Origin: a virus
Length of the DNA: 35,376 nucleotides
Virus record (IMG/VR): IMGVR_UViG_3300009034_000129
Coordinates: 1 to 35,376 of that record
Strand: one strand, 5' to 3'
Below are positions 20,486 to 29,046 of the stretch, one piece after another. Position numbers and translations under genes: made by a program. The notes under the pieces are model-generated. The model had not been told where the DNA came from. It did not search any database and worked only from the letters and a program-made list of their open reading frames with translations. Each line of letters begins with the position of its first letter. The first letter of the stretch is position 1.

Positions 20486-21899
20486 GAAACTCACTCGGTA
20501 CGAAAAAGACCTCTGCATTAAGCACGAAACTCTTAATAATCTCTTTTTCTTTGAGAAGGAAATACTTGGATATAAAGACCTTGGACCCGAGCATCAGGAA
20601 TGGTGCTGGGATCTCGAGTATATGCTTAAAGAAGGTATTAATCTTTCACTCTCATTAGCTCCACGTATTACATATAAGACTACTGTTAGAACCAAAGGAT
20701 ATGCACTCTGGAGACTTACGAAAAATCCAGACCTTAGAATTTTACTTTTAAGTGACCTTGCTGATAATTCAAAAGGATTTCTAAGGGAAGCAAAGATACA
20801 CTGTGAACGCAATGAACGTTTCAGGTATTACTTTGGTGACTGGGTTAGTGAGAAATGGAGCGAATCTGAAATTGTTATTAAACCTCGGAAATCGAAATAC
20901 TCTGAAGGCAGTCTCACAGCTAAAGGTTTAGACTCAACCATTACCTCAAAGCATTATGATATTATAATAGGAGATGATCTTGTAGTGAGAAAAGATAGAG
21001 AGAGTGAGGCAACTCGCAAGATGAAGATAGAACGCTTTAAAGAACTTCCAAGCTTGCTTACAGAGAACGGAGAGATACATCTTGTAGGCACTCGATGGCA
21101 CTCTGACGACCTTTATCACTTTATAATCAATAAGCTTAATAAAGAACTTAAAGCAGAAAATAAACCTCAGTATAGAGTCACCTGTCAGTCAGCTCTTAAC
21201 AAAGACGGTGAGAGTAACTTCCCAAGTGTTTATTCAGTGGAAGACTTGAAACTTAAAGAAATCCTTGTTGGAATGGTGGTATACGCTTGTAACTATTTGA
21301 ACGATCCGTTAGCCGAAGGCACACAGATATTTCCTATAAAAGACCTTAAACTTTTCAATTATAATAAGTTTGAGCAAGAATATATTAACAGCAAGAAGCA
21401 TATTGATTTCTATGGTTTCATAGATCCATCTCTTGGAGGGGCAGGAAGCGATTATGTATGCATCATTATTGCAGCAGTGCCAAAGAATGGATATGTTTAT
21501 ATTCTGGAATGTAAGATGGTGCGTATACCTCCAACAAGACAGATTTCTACCATTATGGATGCTCAGAGAAGATACAAATTCAAGAAGTTTGGGATTGAGA
21601 CTAATATGTTCAGAGGACTCTTAAAGAAATACATTGAGGAGTTCTCAGCAAAAGAACGTTCATATATCAAGCTTTACAAAATAAACCAGACAAAGAATAA
21701 ACAGGTGCGGATTGAGGCTTCAGAACCAATGGTCAAGCAATATGTTTACTTTAGAGATGACTACCAACTGGCTTATCCACTACTTATGCATCAGCTTGAG
21801 AACTTTCCAATTACAACTCACGATGACGGACCGGATGCACTCGAGGGGCTTCTTAGTATAACTAAAGGCAAAGGCAAAGCACAGATTTATTTTGGCTAA
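20454..21899 (+). CDS. terL: Terminase large subunit
   Basis: A 481-residue packaging motor. The ATPase domain shows a deviant Walker A APRITYKTT (69-77), Walker B DIIIGDD (169-175) and the coupling motif GTRWH (212-216). The RNase H-like nuclease has Asp324 in FIDPSLGG, Glu382 in GIETN and Asp457/Asp458 in DDGPDAL. It pumps DNA into the prohead through the portal and cuts the concatemer. The Walker A lacks the usual glycines, as is known in some terminases. GAAGGAGA precedes ATG 20454. Full length for the family. Confidence 0.93.
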   Translation: MNFSLNLLKNKKLTRYEKDLCIKHETLNNLFFFEKEILGYKDLGPEHQEWCWDLEYMLKEGINLSLSLAPRITYKTTVRTKGYALWRLTKNPDLRILLLSDLADNSKGFLREAKIHCERNERFRYYFGDWVSEKWSESEIVIKPRKSKYSEGSLTAKGLDSTITSKHYDIIIGDDLVVRKDRESEATRKMKIERFKELPSLLTENGEIHLVGTRWHSDDLYHFIINKLNKELKAENKPQYRVTCQSALNKDGESNFPSVYSVEDLKLKEILVGMVVYACNYLNDPLAEGTQIFPIKDLKLFNYNKFEQEYINSKKHIDFYGFIDPSLGGAGSDYVCIIIAAVPKNGYVYILECKMVRIPPTRQISTIMDAQRRYKFKKFGIETNMFRGLLKKYIEEFSAKERSYIKLYKINQTKNKQVRIEASEPMVKQYVYFRDDYQLAYPLLMHQLENFPITTHDDGPDALEGLLSITKGKGKAQIYFG

Positions 21900-21910
21900 G
21901 AGAGGTTATA

Positions 21911-23929
21911 ATGTTGGAAACGGTTAAAAGAAATATAAGGCAAGGTTTATATTCTTTTCTATTCCCCGGACAGCAACAGCAAACAAAGGGTGAAGTTCCT
22001 GCAGTATACAAAGGTGTATTAACGTTTGAGCAATTAGTTGATTGGGAAAGGCACGGGAAAGTTAAAGCAGGCGATTATGAGAGTATGGTTAAAAGTAATA
22101 TGGGATGGGTTTATGCTTGCATTAACGTTCTCGCCTTCGATGTTAGCAAGGTTCCATGGTATATTTATAAAGAGAAAGGAAAGGAACTCTCTCTTGTTGA
22201 ACAACATCCTTTCTATAAGTTGTTTAAGCATCCTAATCCTTATATGCTTCCCTGGAAGATTATGTTTCTTACTCAGGCTTTTCTTGATGCAACAGGGAAC
22301 TCATTCTGGTATCTTCCTCGAACTCTGCTTAAAAGACCTTTTCAACTTTACCTTCTTCCATCTAATCGAGTTAATATAAGAATAGAAAAAGGGATAATCC
22401 AGTATGATTATTTCAATGGTAGAGATAGTATGACGTTTACAAAGGATGAAATCCTTCACTTTGAATATCCTAACATTGCAGATATGAACAGGGGAATGGG
22501 TCCTGTAGAGGCTGCAAGGCATGGGATAAATAAAGACTTTTATATGGAGATGTTTGGGCTCTCTTTATTTGCTAATAAGGCTCGACCGGACGGAGTGATA
22601 ACAACTGAGCAAGAGATAGATGAAGATGAAGGTAAAAGAATTGCTGCGAACTGGAGAAAACAACATCAGGGCATTGAGAAAGCAGGTGGTATTGCAGTGC
22701 TTGGCTCTGGAGCAAAGTATGCTACAATAACTCTATCCCCAAAAGATATGGAATTTATAAACAGTCAAGAATTTAGTATGGAGAAAATATGTAGCATCTT
22801 TAGCGTTCCTCCTTACAAACTCGGAAAGGTTAAAGATGTCAACCGTTCAAATGCTCATGAGCTTGAGCATAGCTATCAGTCAAATACAATAGCTCCGCGA
22901 TTGAGATGCAGGGATGAGTACATGTCAAAAGTTATTCAATGGTATGATGATACTCTTGTTATTAAATCAGAGAACGTCATTCCAAGAGATAAAGAATTCC
23001 TATTAAAACAGGAAGACCAGGATATGAAACATGCAGTTATAACAATCAATGAAGTTAGAGACCGTAGAGGGCTTGAACCGAAACCATATGGAAAAGATGC
23101 TTTTCTACCTATCAATATGTTACAAATAGGTTTAGCTCCTCCTGTAGAGGAAAAAGATGGTAAAGGCTATTTCTTTATGGACATAAAATCACTTAAACAA
23201 ATAGGGAACGTTCAAGAATGGAAGAAAGCATATTGGAAATATTATATCAGACGCACAGCAGGTGAAGAACGATTAATGATTTCTAAACTCGGAGATTATT
23301 TTACAAGGCAGAAGAAGAGAGTGCTTGCTAATCTAAAAAAATACCATAAGAGTTATAAACAAATTGACCTTTATATGTTTGCAACTTCAGAATGGGACAC
23401 TGAGCTTCTCTTAATGATGAATAGACTTCTTGAGCTTTCAATTACAAATGGAGCAGAGACACTCATTGAAGACTTTGACCTTGGCATTTCTTTTGACATT
23501 ACTTCTCCATTTGTTCAGGAATATTTCAAAAGTAGAGAAATGCTTATTAAGAATATCAACAGGACAACGTTTAAGGATCTGAAGGCTTCTCTTGAGCAAG
23601 GACTTCTTAATGGTGAAACGATTAAAGAGCTGAGTGGACGTGTGGAATATGTTTTTGATAAGGCAACAGGACCAAGGAGCTTTCTTATTGCCAGGACAGA
23701 AGTAAACACTGCGAATAACTTCGGGCATTTAGAATCAATGCGACAGGCTAATATTGAGAAGAAAGAATGGATAACTGCAGGGGATGGTGTGCCACCAACA
23801 AGACAATCCCATATGGACAATGAACTGGATGGATGTATCGGGCTAAACGATACTTTCTCAGGCACTGGTGAGGAATATCCAAGTGAGCCAAACTGCAGGT
23901 GTGTAATTATTCCCTGTATAGCAAAATAA
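21911..23929 (+). CDS. Portal protein fused to MuF-type head morphogenesis domain
   Basis: A 672-residue protein. Residues about 30-420 match an HK97-type portal (WVYACINVLAFDVSKVPWYIY, HPFYKLFKHPNPYM, DEILHFEYPN, FSVPPYKLGKVKDVN). Residues about 440-672 match the Mu gpF/SPP1 gp7 minor head family, including ARTEVNTANN at about 594-603, WITAGDGVPPTRQSH and the final Cys pair PNCRC. The portal forms the dodecameric DNA gate, and the MuF part is thought to be an internal head protein or ejected factor. The single frame is continuous, so the fusion is real unless processed later. Confidence 0.92.
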   Translation: MLETVKRNIRQGLYSFLFPGQQQQTKGEVPAVYKGVLTFEQLVDWERHGKVKAGDYESMVKSNMGWVYACINVLAFDVSKVPWYIYKEKGKELSLVEQHPFYKLFKHPNPYMLPWKIMFLTQAFLDATGNSFWYLPRTLLKRPFQLYLLPSNRVNIRIEKGIIQYDYFNGRDSMTFTKDEILHFEYPNIADMNRGMGPVEAARHGINKDFYMEMFGLSLFANKARPDGVITTEQEIDEDEGKRIAANWRKQHQGIEKAGGIAVLGSGAKYATITLSPKDMEFINSQEFSMEKICSIFSVPPYKLGKVKDVNRSNAHELEHSYQSNTIAPRLRCRDEYMSKVIQWYDDTLVIKSENVIPRDKEFLLKQEDQDMKHAVITINEVRDRRGLEPKPYGKDAFLPINMLQIGLAPPVEEKDGKGYFFMDIKSLKQIGNVQEWKKAYWKYYIRRTAGEERLMISKLGDYFTRQKKRVLANLKKYHKSYKQIDLYMFATSEWDTELLLMMNRLLELSITNGAETLIEDFDLGISFDITSPFVQEYFKSREMLIKNINRTTFKDLKASLEQGLLNGETIKELSGRVEYVFDKATGPRSFLIARTEVNTANNFGHLESMRQANIEKKEWITAGDGVPPTRQSHMDNELDGCIGLNDTFSGTGEEYPSEPNCRCVIIPCIAK

Positions 23930-23938
23930 GGAGGTAGA

Positions 23939-24382
23939 ATGAAGAAGTATATTTTTATCGGTTTTATCTTATTGGCAATGTTGCTCTCTGTTATTACTGT
24001 TGCCAAGACTTCTTACAAAAGGAGAGTTCTAATTGACCTCTTTGTTTCTGATAGTGATACAGTTCTTACTCAAAGAACTGCAGACTCCTTCCGGGATAGC
24101 ACTCTGATTATAGGAGGTTTAGAGCAAGGGGTTCAAATACAAGTATGGTTAGTGTTTTTTGGAGATACAGGAAGTGTCCGATATATCTGGTATTATGGGC
24201 ATGATTTAGATTATATGAAACCAGAAACACTTCTGGATACAACGGTTCTAATTGGAGACACACTTAATAAGATTTTAACAGTAACAAATTGGAAAACAAC
24301 ATATGGCTCATTTATGATGGAAGATAGTATTGAAGCTGGAGGGGATAGCGTGAAAGGGAAAGTAATTGAATATGAGCAATAA
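23939..24382 (+). CDS. Exported or membrane-anchored head-module protein
   Basis: A 147-residue protein with AGGAGGT before ATG 23939. The N-terminus (MKKYIFIGFILLAMLLSVITV, given here as residues 1-21 in two parts: MKKYIF and the hydrophobic core 5-21) is a typical signal peptide or anchor, with a possible AKT cleavage region. The mature part is rich in Asp, Ser and Thr and beta-like. It lies between portal and protease, where head genes are expected. It is similar in design to the proteins at 1780 and 27023. Function unknown. Confidence 0.6.
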   Translation: MKKYIFIGFILLAMLLSVITVAKTSYKRRVLIDLFVSDSDTVLTQRTADSFRDSTLIIGGLEQGVQIQVWLVFFGDTGSVRYIWYYGHDLDYMKPETLLDTTVLIGDTLNKILTVTNWKTTYGSFMMEDSIEAGGDSVKGKVIEYEQ

Positions 24383-24394
24383 GGAGGTGAAATA

Positions 24395-25756
24395 ATGGGA
24401 AAACTATTTCATTATTTTTATAAAGAAGGTTGCAAAATCTCTGATGTTTCAGAGAAGGAAAGGTCGCTTATAGTTACGCTCTCTGATAGAACTCAGGACA
24501 GATACGATGAGATAATGAACATCGATGGAGTAATTTTGAAAAACTTTGTGGGAAAGAACGCTCCTCATCTTTGGATGCATAATATGAAAGAACATTTACC
24601 ACCGCTTGGTTTATATCAATGGGTTAGAATTATAGAAAGGAAATTGCGAGGGAAAATTCTCTTTATGGACAATGAATTTTCAATGTCAATTCATTGGATG
24701 CATACTCATCCCGAAGGGAAGAAAGTGAAGTTCCTTAATGGTATATCAATCGGGTTTGATCCAAAAATAATGAGGGATGGAGAGGAGCTAACTGATAAGG
24801 AAAAGAAAAATGGTGTCAGCAGAGTTCATGAGAGCTGGGAGCTTCTTGAGGGTTCGAGTGTAACAGTTGGAGCTAATCCAAATGCACTTTCAGATGCTTA
24901 TGCAAAAGGACGAATTCCAGACATAATATATAAAGATTTCAATGAGCTTTTGGAAGAGAAAGATCCACTTATTCAATATAAGACATTCATTAACGGTGCA
25001 GACTTTGAGGAAGAACCAGAGAGCAAAGAAGATGAGCCTGAACCTCAAGAGGATAAGACAGATATGGATATAGAATTTGGAGAGCTTTTATCTGATGAAG
25101 ATGTAAAATTCATATCAGAAGAAAAACCTTTTCCTAATGAACATTCGGCACGCCTTCAAGATCCGAAAAAATTTAATCCTGAAACATTTCGGAGAAAAAA
25201 AGATGGAACTATTTATGGGAGAATAAAAGTTCCTAATACAGTTGCAGTGATATGGGGAAAAATTAAAGGAAGAGACAAACCTGCTGATAATCCAATTCCC
25301 CAGGCTTTAAGATTTCCAACCAAAGATTGGACTGTTATTGCTGCTAAAAAATGGCTCAAAGATAACAATATTAAATTTATCAGTTTTGAGCCTGCAGGAA
25401 AGGAATTTGGAGGAGAAACATCAGATGAAGAAAAAATAGGAAAGGACCTCATAGAACTCATCGGAGAGGAGATTGCAATTAAAGTGATTAAAGAAGAGAT
25501 AGGGCTTCTGGAAGCACTTGAAGAGTTTGACAAGCAGAAGAAAGAGAAGGAGAAGGAAATCGACCTCGACTTCGAGGATGATGATAAAAGTTCTCAGAGT
25601 GAAGAACCAGAGAAGTCAGATGAAATCGACCTTTCTGACCTCACTGAAGAAGACGCAAAAGAAATCGGTGAGAAAATCGGAGAGGAAGTCATTAGAGGCT
25701 TCAGGAAGAACGTTCTGGGAAAAGTTGACAATGAACCTGAAACAAAGGAGCAGTAA
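24395..25756 (+). CDS. Prohead protease with inserted domain and scaffold-like tail
   Basis: A 453-residue protein. Residues about 15-170 match HK97-family prohead proteases, with SDRTQDRYDEIM, LWMHNMKEHLPPLG (His62 or His67), FLNGISIGFDP (Ser117) and SWELLEGSSVTVGANP. Residues about 235-340 form a separate domain (NEHSARLQDPKKF, then ALRFPTKDWTVIAAKKWLKD) that I have seen attached to phage proteases and portals. Residues 345-453 are a highly acidic, Lys/Glu-rich helical tail suited to scaffolding. One gene therefore appears to supply both protease and scaffold, with the protease expected to remove the tail. Confidence 0.82.
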   Translation: MGKLFHYFYKEGCKISDVSEKERSLIVTLSDRTQDRYDEIMNIDGVILKNFVGKNAPHLWMHNMKEHLPPLGLYQWVRIIERKLRGKILFMDNEFSMSIHWMHTHPEGKKVKFLNGISIGFDPKIMRDGEELTDKEKKNGVSRVHESWELLEGSSVTVGANPNALSDAYAKGRIPDIIYKDFNELLEEKDPLIQYKTFINGADFEEEPESKEDEPEPQEDKTDMDIEFGELLSDEDVKFISEEKPFPNEHSARLQDPKKFNPETFRRKKDGTIYGRIKVPNTVAVIWGKIKGRDKPADNPIPQALRFPTKDWTVIAAKKWLKDNNIKFISFEPAGKEFGGETSDEEKIGKDLIELIGEEIAIKVIKEEIGLLEALEEFDKQKKEKEKEIDLDFEDDDKSSQSEEPEKSDEIDLSDLTEEDAKEIGEKIGEEVIRGFRKNVLGKVDNEPETKEQ

Positions 25757-26967
25757 TGAGCATGAAATTCAAAAATAAAGAGGAGCTTATCGCTTCTCTG
25801 GTTCCTGGAGTGAGTAAATCATTCTTTGAGCAACCAGAGATAAAGGAACTCTTGGAGAAGCATGAAGCTATTAAGAACGTGAATGTTGACGATCTCCAGG
25901 GAAGAAAGGAAACAAAATATATTCAGGCATCACGTTTCATGAGAGCACTTGCTCAAGGCAACCAAACGAAGTTGAAAGAGATCAATGAGGAGCAACATGA
26001 TGCATACTTCAAGCATTTCTATGGTATGTATGGAGATGATATAGAGAAAAAAGCACTCACTACATATCTAAATGAGACAGTTGGAGCTGAAGGTCAATAT
26101 CTTGTACCTCTGGAGTATTACGTCGGGATTTTCGAGATTATATGTGCCTATGGTGTAGCAAGAAGAGAATGCTTAAACGTTCCCGTAGCTCGGCAGGAAA
26201 TGAAACTCAATTCCATAACGGGGCTTCCCACAACTTATTGGATCGGAGAAAAGGCAAAGAAAACTGAGAGTAAACCCACCTTTGACCAGAAAGCACTCAA
26301 ACCTGAAAAGCAGATTGCTTTGATTCCTTTCAGTGAAGAGGTTCTTGCAGATGCCACTCCTCCATTGATTGCTCTTCTGGTTAGACTCACAGGACGTGCA
26401 ATGATGGCAGGGGAAGATGCTGCATTATGGAGCGGAGCAGGCACTGGTGTTTGTGGTGGAGCAGGTGTAGGAATCCTCAATGACACCAATGTTTATACAG
26501 TTCCAATGGATGCGGGACAAACAAGCTTCGAAGACATCACTTACAAACATCTTCTTGCACTGGCTGATGCTGTGGATTGTGAAAGTGATGAGGGAGGAAG
26601 TTTCTATCTCAACAAGAACATTCTCAGATGGCTCAGAGAGCAGGAAGACTTGCAGGGTAGACCTATACTTCAGCCTGCAAATGCAGGAGAGCCTCCTCAA
26701 CTGGTAGGTTATCCTTTCATTAAATCGTCGAAGCTTCCGGGGAATGCAGCTGATGCAACTGACACTCCATTTATGGTTTTTGGCAACCTCAAGAATTGTG
26801 TAGCTTTTGGAGACCGTCAGGCAATGGCAGTTAAATTGCTGACTGAGGCAACAATCTCAGACGTTAATCTTGCAGTCTATGACTTGCAGGCTTTAAGGTT
26901 TGTTGAGAGGGTTGACATCGAGATTATGCTTCCAAAAGGAATCAGCGTTCTCAAAACACACGCATAA
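25756..26967 (+). CDS. Major capsid protein (HK97 fold)
   Basis: A 403-residue protein. The first 110 residues are helical and charged, like the delta/scaffold arm removed by prohead protease. The core begins near ETVGAEGQYLVPLEYY and includes QEMKLNSITG, KQIALIPFSEEVLADA, the long helix LIALLVRLTGRAMMAGEDAA, GAGTGVCGGAGVGIL, and a C-terminal AFGDRQAMAVK and LRFVERVDIEIM. These follow the order of Phage_capsid family members. It would build the icosahedral shell. Start ATG 25756 overlaps the protease stop (TAATG). Confidence 0.93.
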   Translation: MSMKFKNKEELIASLVPGVSKSFFEQPEIKELLEKHEAIKNVNVDDLQGRKETKYIQASRFMRALAQGNQTKLKEINEEQHDAYFKHFYGMYGDDIEKKALTTYLNETVGAEGQYLVPLEYYVGIFEIICAYGVARRECLNVPVARQEMKLNSITGLPTTYWIGEKAKKTESKPTFDQKALKPEKQIALIPFSEEVLADATPPLIALLVRLTGRAMMAGEDAALWSGAGTGVCGGAGVGILNDTNVYTVPMDAGQTSFEDITYKHLLALADAVDCESDEGGSFYLNKNILRWLREQEDLQGRPILQPANAGEPPQLVGYPFIKSSKLPGNAADATDTPFMVFGNLKNCVAFGDRQAMAVKLLTEATISDVNLAVYDLQALRFVERVDIEIMLPKGISVLKTHA

Positions 26968-27022
26968 ACAATTTGAAAGAAAGGAGGATTTAATAATAAC
27001 ACTTAAAACAAAGGAGGAAGAC

Positions 27023-27484
27023 GTGAAACGAATATTTCCCTTTATACTTGCTCTGTTATTTATCTTTTCATTCTTTGCACCACAGGTTGAAGGAGCAAGA
27101 GCATACACTCACTGGGAGCTTATCAGCACGGATACACTAACAGATCAAGCTGCATGCACGCTTTATACTCAAACTCATAGAGTTTTTCCCGATAGTTCAT
27201 ATTGGCAAATGGGTTTTAGCACTAACCAAGCAAATGATAGTGTTGATTTGAAAATAGATGCTTACTGGGGAGTTGATTCAACATCGGGACCTTGGACAGA
27301 CGCTCAAGCTGTTGCAGCAAACCATACTGTAGATGATTATATAATGACACCATACGCATCTGAATTTATAAGTAAATGGTTTGAATGGGAAAAAATAATT
27401 ATTTTAGGGAATGCTGGGAATGGAGTAAGTACGATTGTGAAAACCTATATTGGTTATCGTAAATACTGGTTAAAAGAAAAGTAG
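27023..27484 (+). CDS. Secreted protein downstream of capsid gene (GTG start)
   Basis: A 153-residue protein starting at GTG 27023 after AAAGGAGG. Residues 1-25 are a textbook signal peptide (MKRIFPFILALLFIFSFF, then VEGA before ARAY). The mature part is rich in Thr, Ser, Asp and aromatic residues, with repeated strands. There is no cysteine pair beyond one Cys. It could be a capsid decoration protein, but the signal peptide argues for a periplasmic or surface protein made late in infection. A second SD (AAAGGAGG at about 26981) upstream has no partner start. Confidence 0.62.
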   Translation: MKRIFPFILALLFIFSFFAPQVEGARAYTHWELISTDTLTDQAACTLYTQTHRVFPDSSYWQMGFSTNQANDSVDLKIDAYWGVDSTSGPWTDAQAVAANHTVDDYIMTPYASEFISKWFEWEKIIILGNAGNGVSTIVKTYIGYRKYWLKEK

Positions 27485-27502
27485 GTCCTGTTTGTTCATC
27501 TT

Positions 27503-27531
27503 AAAGGGGTAGGTTAAACTCCTGCCCCTTT
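27503..27531 (+). terminator. Hairpin after the secreted-protein gene (weak terminator or stabiliser)
   Basis: AAAGGGGTAGG (27503-27513) pairs with CCTGCCCCTTT (27521-27531), 11 pairs with one G-U, around a seven-base loop, followed by only TTG before more coding sequence. With a very short T run it is probably a partial terminator or an mRNA-protecting hairpin that raises the level of the capsid message relative to the following genes. Confidence 0.6.
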
Positions 27532-27548
27532 TGTAAAAAGGAGAAATT

Positions 27549-27944
27549 ATGATTATGTCAAAGAAAGCACGTGAGGCTACAAAGAAGAAAAAGGAGGAGG
27601 AAGCAAAACGGAAAGCTGAAGAAGAAGCAAGAAAAAACGCTGAACCAGAGACTCCTCCAGAGAATAAATCCCCTGACAACCAGAAGAAGGAAGAAGAGGG
27701 AAAGAAAGAAGAACCACCAATAGAGGAAGAGAGCAAGTATCATCACAAGGGCATGGTTCGAGTGAAAACACAAAGAGGTCTTTATATTCCAACAGGGAAA
27801 AGCGGACTTCCTTATAGTGTTCCAAAGGGTGAAATTGTAAGAGTGGAAAAAAAGGTTTTTGATGATTCCGGGAAAGACCTTGAAGAACTTGAAGACGGAC
27901 CCACTTCAAAGGAAATGATTGAGGAAGAGAGTAAAAAAAAATAA
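27549..27944 (+). CDS. Charged coiled-coil/beta head-module protein
   Basis: A 131-residue protein. Residues 1-68 are low-complexity Lys/Glu/Ala, forming a helix (KKKEEEAKRKAEEEARKNAE) and a Pro-rich linker. Residues 70-110 form a small beta domain (GMVRVKTQRGLYIPTGKSG, LPYSVPKGEIVRVE). The 3' end is a run of nine A residues (27933-27941) just before the stop, where a -1 slip would add 22 residues. Placed between capsid and connector genes, it could be a head accessory or decoration protein. AAAAGGAG precedes ATG 27549. Confidence 0.7.
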   Translation: MIMSKKAREATKKKKEEEAKRKAEEEARKNAEPETPPENKSPDNQKKEEEGKKEEPPIEEESKYHHKGMVRVKTQRGLYIPTGKSGLPYSVPKGEIVRVEKKVFDDSGKDLEELEDGPTSKEMIEEESKKK

Positions 27945-28006
27945 CCAAAGGTAGCTTTTTTAAGAATGTTATTACTCCTAAAGACTTTGGTGCTAACAAG
28001 GGATGA
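27933..28006 (+). other. Candidate -1 frameshift extension of the 27549 gene
   Basis: The A-only run 27933-27941 can be read A_AAA_AAA in the zero frame. After a -1 slip the frame continues from 27941 as ITKGSFFKNVITPKDFGANKG and stops at TGA 28004-28006. A perfect seven-base stem ACCAAAG (27944-27950) with CTTTGGT (27985-27991) follows, though its spacing to the slip site is short. The extension fills most of an otherwise unusual 89-base gap and looks protein-like. A homopolymer assembly error would give the same picture. Confidence 0.5.
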
Positions 28007-28033
28007 TGTTAACCTTAATCAGCAGGAGTTGAT

Positions 28034-28567
28034 ATGGGATTGGTAAACCTTAAAGACCTGAAGAAATTCATTCACTACACAGAGAGCGAAGACAATTCTT
28101 TACTTAAAGATATCCTCGATGGAGAACTTGCCACACTCGATAAGTATGTCAACCAGAAGCTTGAGCAGGAAGAAATTACTGAGTATTATGATGGTGAAAG
28201 AGACAATATAATTATTCTTAAGAACGGTTTTGTTACTGCAGTTGCGCATGTGAAAATCGACTATGATGCAGACGGGACTTATGAAGAAGAACTTACTTAC
28301 CCTGACGAATATGCTTTCAAATTAATAGGAGAGATTATAAAAAGAGCGGGATATTTTCCAGAAGGAATACAGAACATAGAAGTTAAATATACTCACGGTT
28401 TCACTGCTGATAATATTCCAGGAGACCTCAAACTTGCAATTCTCAAACAATGTGCAAACACTTTCAGTGCAACTTTTAATGTATTAGAAGAAGAAGGGGA
28501 AGCAAAAAAGTTTTCTCAGAAATCTATTGATATGGTATTTGCAAAATACAAGAGGTATACTGTATGA
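28034..28567 (+). CDS. Head-tail connector (gp6/gp15-like adaptor)
   Basis: A 177-residue protein with the features of the phage head-tail connector fold. It opens GLVNLKDLKKFIHYTESEDNSLLKDILDGE, in two parts here (NLKDLKKFIHY, DNSLLKDILDGE), followed by EYYDGERDNIIILKNGF, YTHGFTADNIPGDLKLAILKQCA, and a final basic helix. Proteins of this kind form the ring under the portal. Order in the genome (after capsid) is as expected. SD AGGAG before ATG 28034. Confidence 0.8.
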   Translation: MGLVNLKDLKKFIHYTESEDNSLLKDILDGELATLDKYVNQKLEQEEITEYYDGERDNIIILKNGFVTAVAHVKIDYDADGTYEEELTYPDEYAFKLIGEIIKRAGYFPEGIQNIEVKYTHGFTADNIPGDLKLAILKQCANTFSATFNVLEEEGEAKKFSQKSIDMVFAKYKRYTV

Positions 28568-29046
28568 AAGCGGTTTTTAAGCTTGTTGGAACTCAAAGGT
28601 TTCTATCTAACATTAAGAAGATTGAGAAGAAGGTTCCAGATGCTTCTCGTATGGCAATGTTTATGGCAACGGAACTGTTAAGAGGTTACATTGTCAAATA
28701 CAAACTCTCAGGGCAATTATTGAAAGTCAGGTCAAATTTATTACGTTCGAGTATTACAAAAGAAGTGATAGGAAAAGGGTTTAACATTATCGGTCGTGTT
28801 GGCTCTAATGTTAAATATGCTCGTATCCACGAACTCGGTGGTCCCCAGAAACCTATAACGATTGTCCCTGTGAGAGCAAAAGCATTGCGTTTCTATATCG
28901 GGGGAGAAAAAATAATTGTCAGGAGTGTTACTATACCTGCATTTGCGATTAAGGCAAAATATTATATCAAGTCAAGCATGAGAGAAACTGCGAAACGTTT
29001 GAGACAGGTAATTGGTAGAAAAGTTTATATGGAGCTGAAAGATTGA
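28564..29046 (+). CDS. HK97 gp10-like head-tail joining / tail completion protein
   Basis: A 160-residue protein with RVGSNVKYARIHELGG at about residues 79-94, the most conserved block of the HK97 gp10/Phage_virion_morphogenesis-type proteins, and a helical N-terminal region. It should act at the joint between head and tail. Start overlaps the previous stop by ATGA, and its stop overlaps the next start (TTGA). It is basic overall, consistent with contact with DNA or an acidic ring. Confidence 0.8.
   Translation: MKAVFKLVGTQRFLSNIKKIEKKVPDASRMAMFMATELLRGYIVKYKLSGQLLKVRSNLLRSSITKEVIGKGFNIIGRVGSNVKYARIHELGGPQKPITIVPVRAKALRFYIGGEKIIVRSVTIPAFAIKAKYYIKSSMRETAKRLRQVIGRKVYMELKD

Noticed and set aside
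27966-28046. 26-codon ORF in the gap before the connector gene
   Set aside because: No SD, and it overlaps the SD and start of the connector gene; the -1 frameshift reading of the same DNA is better supported.
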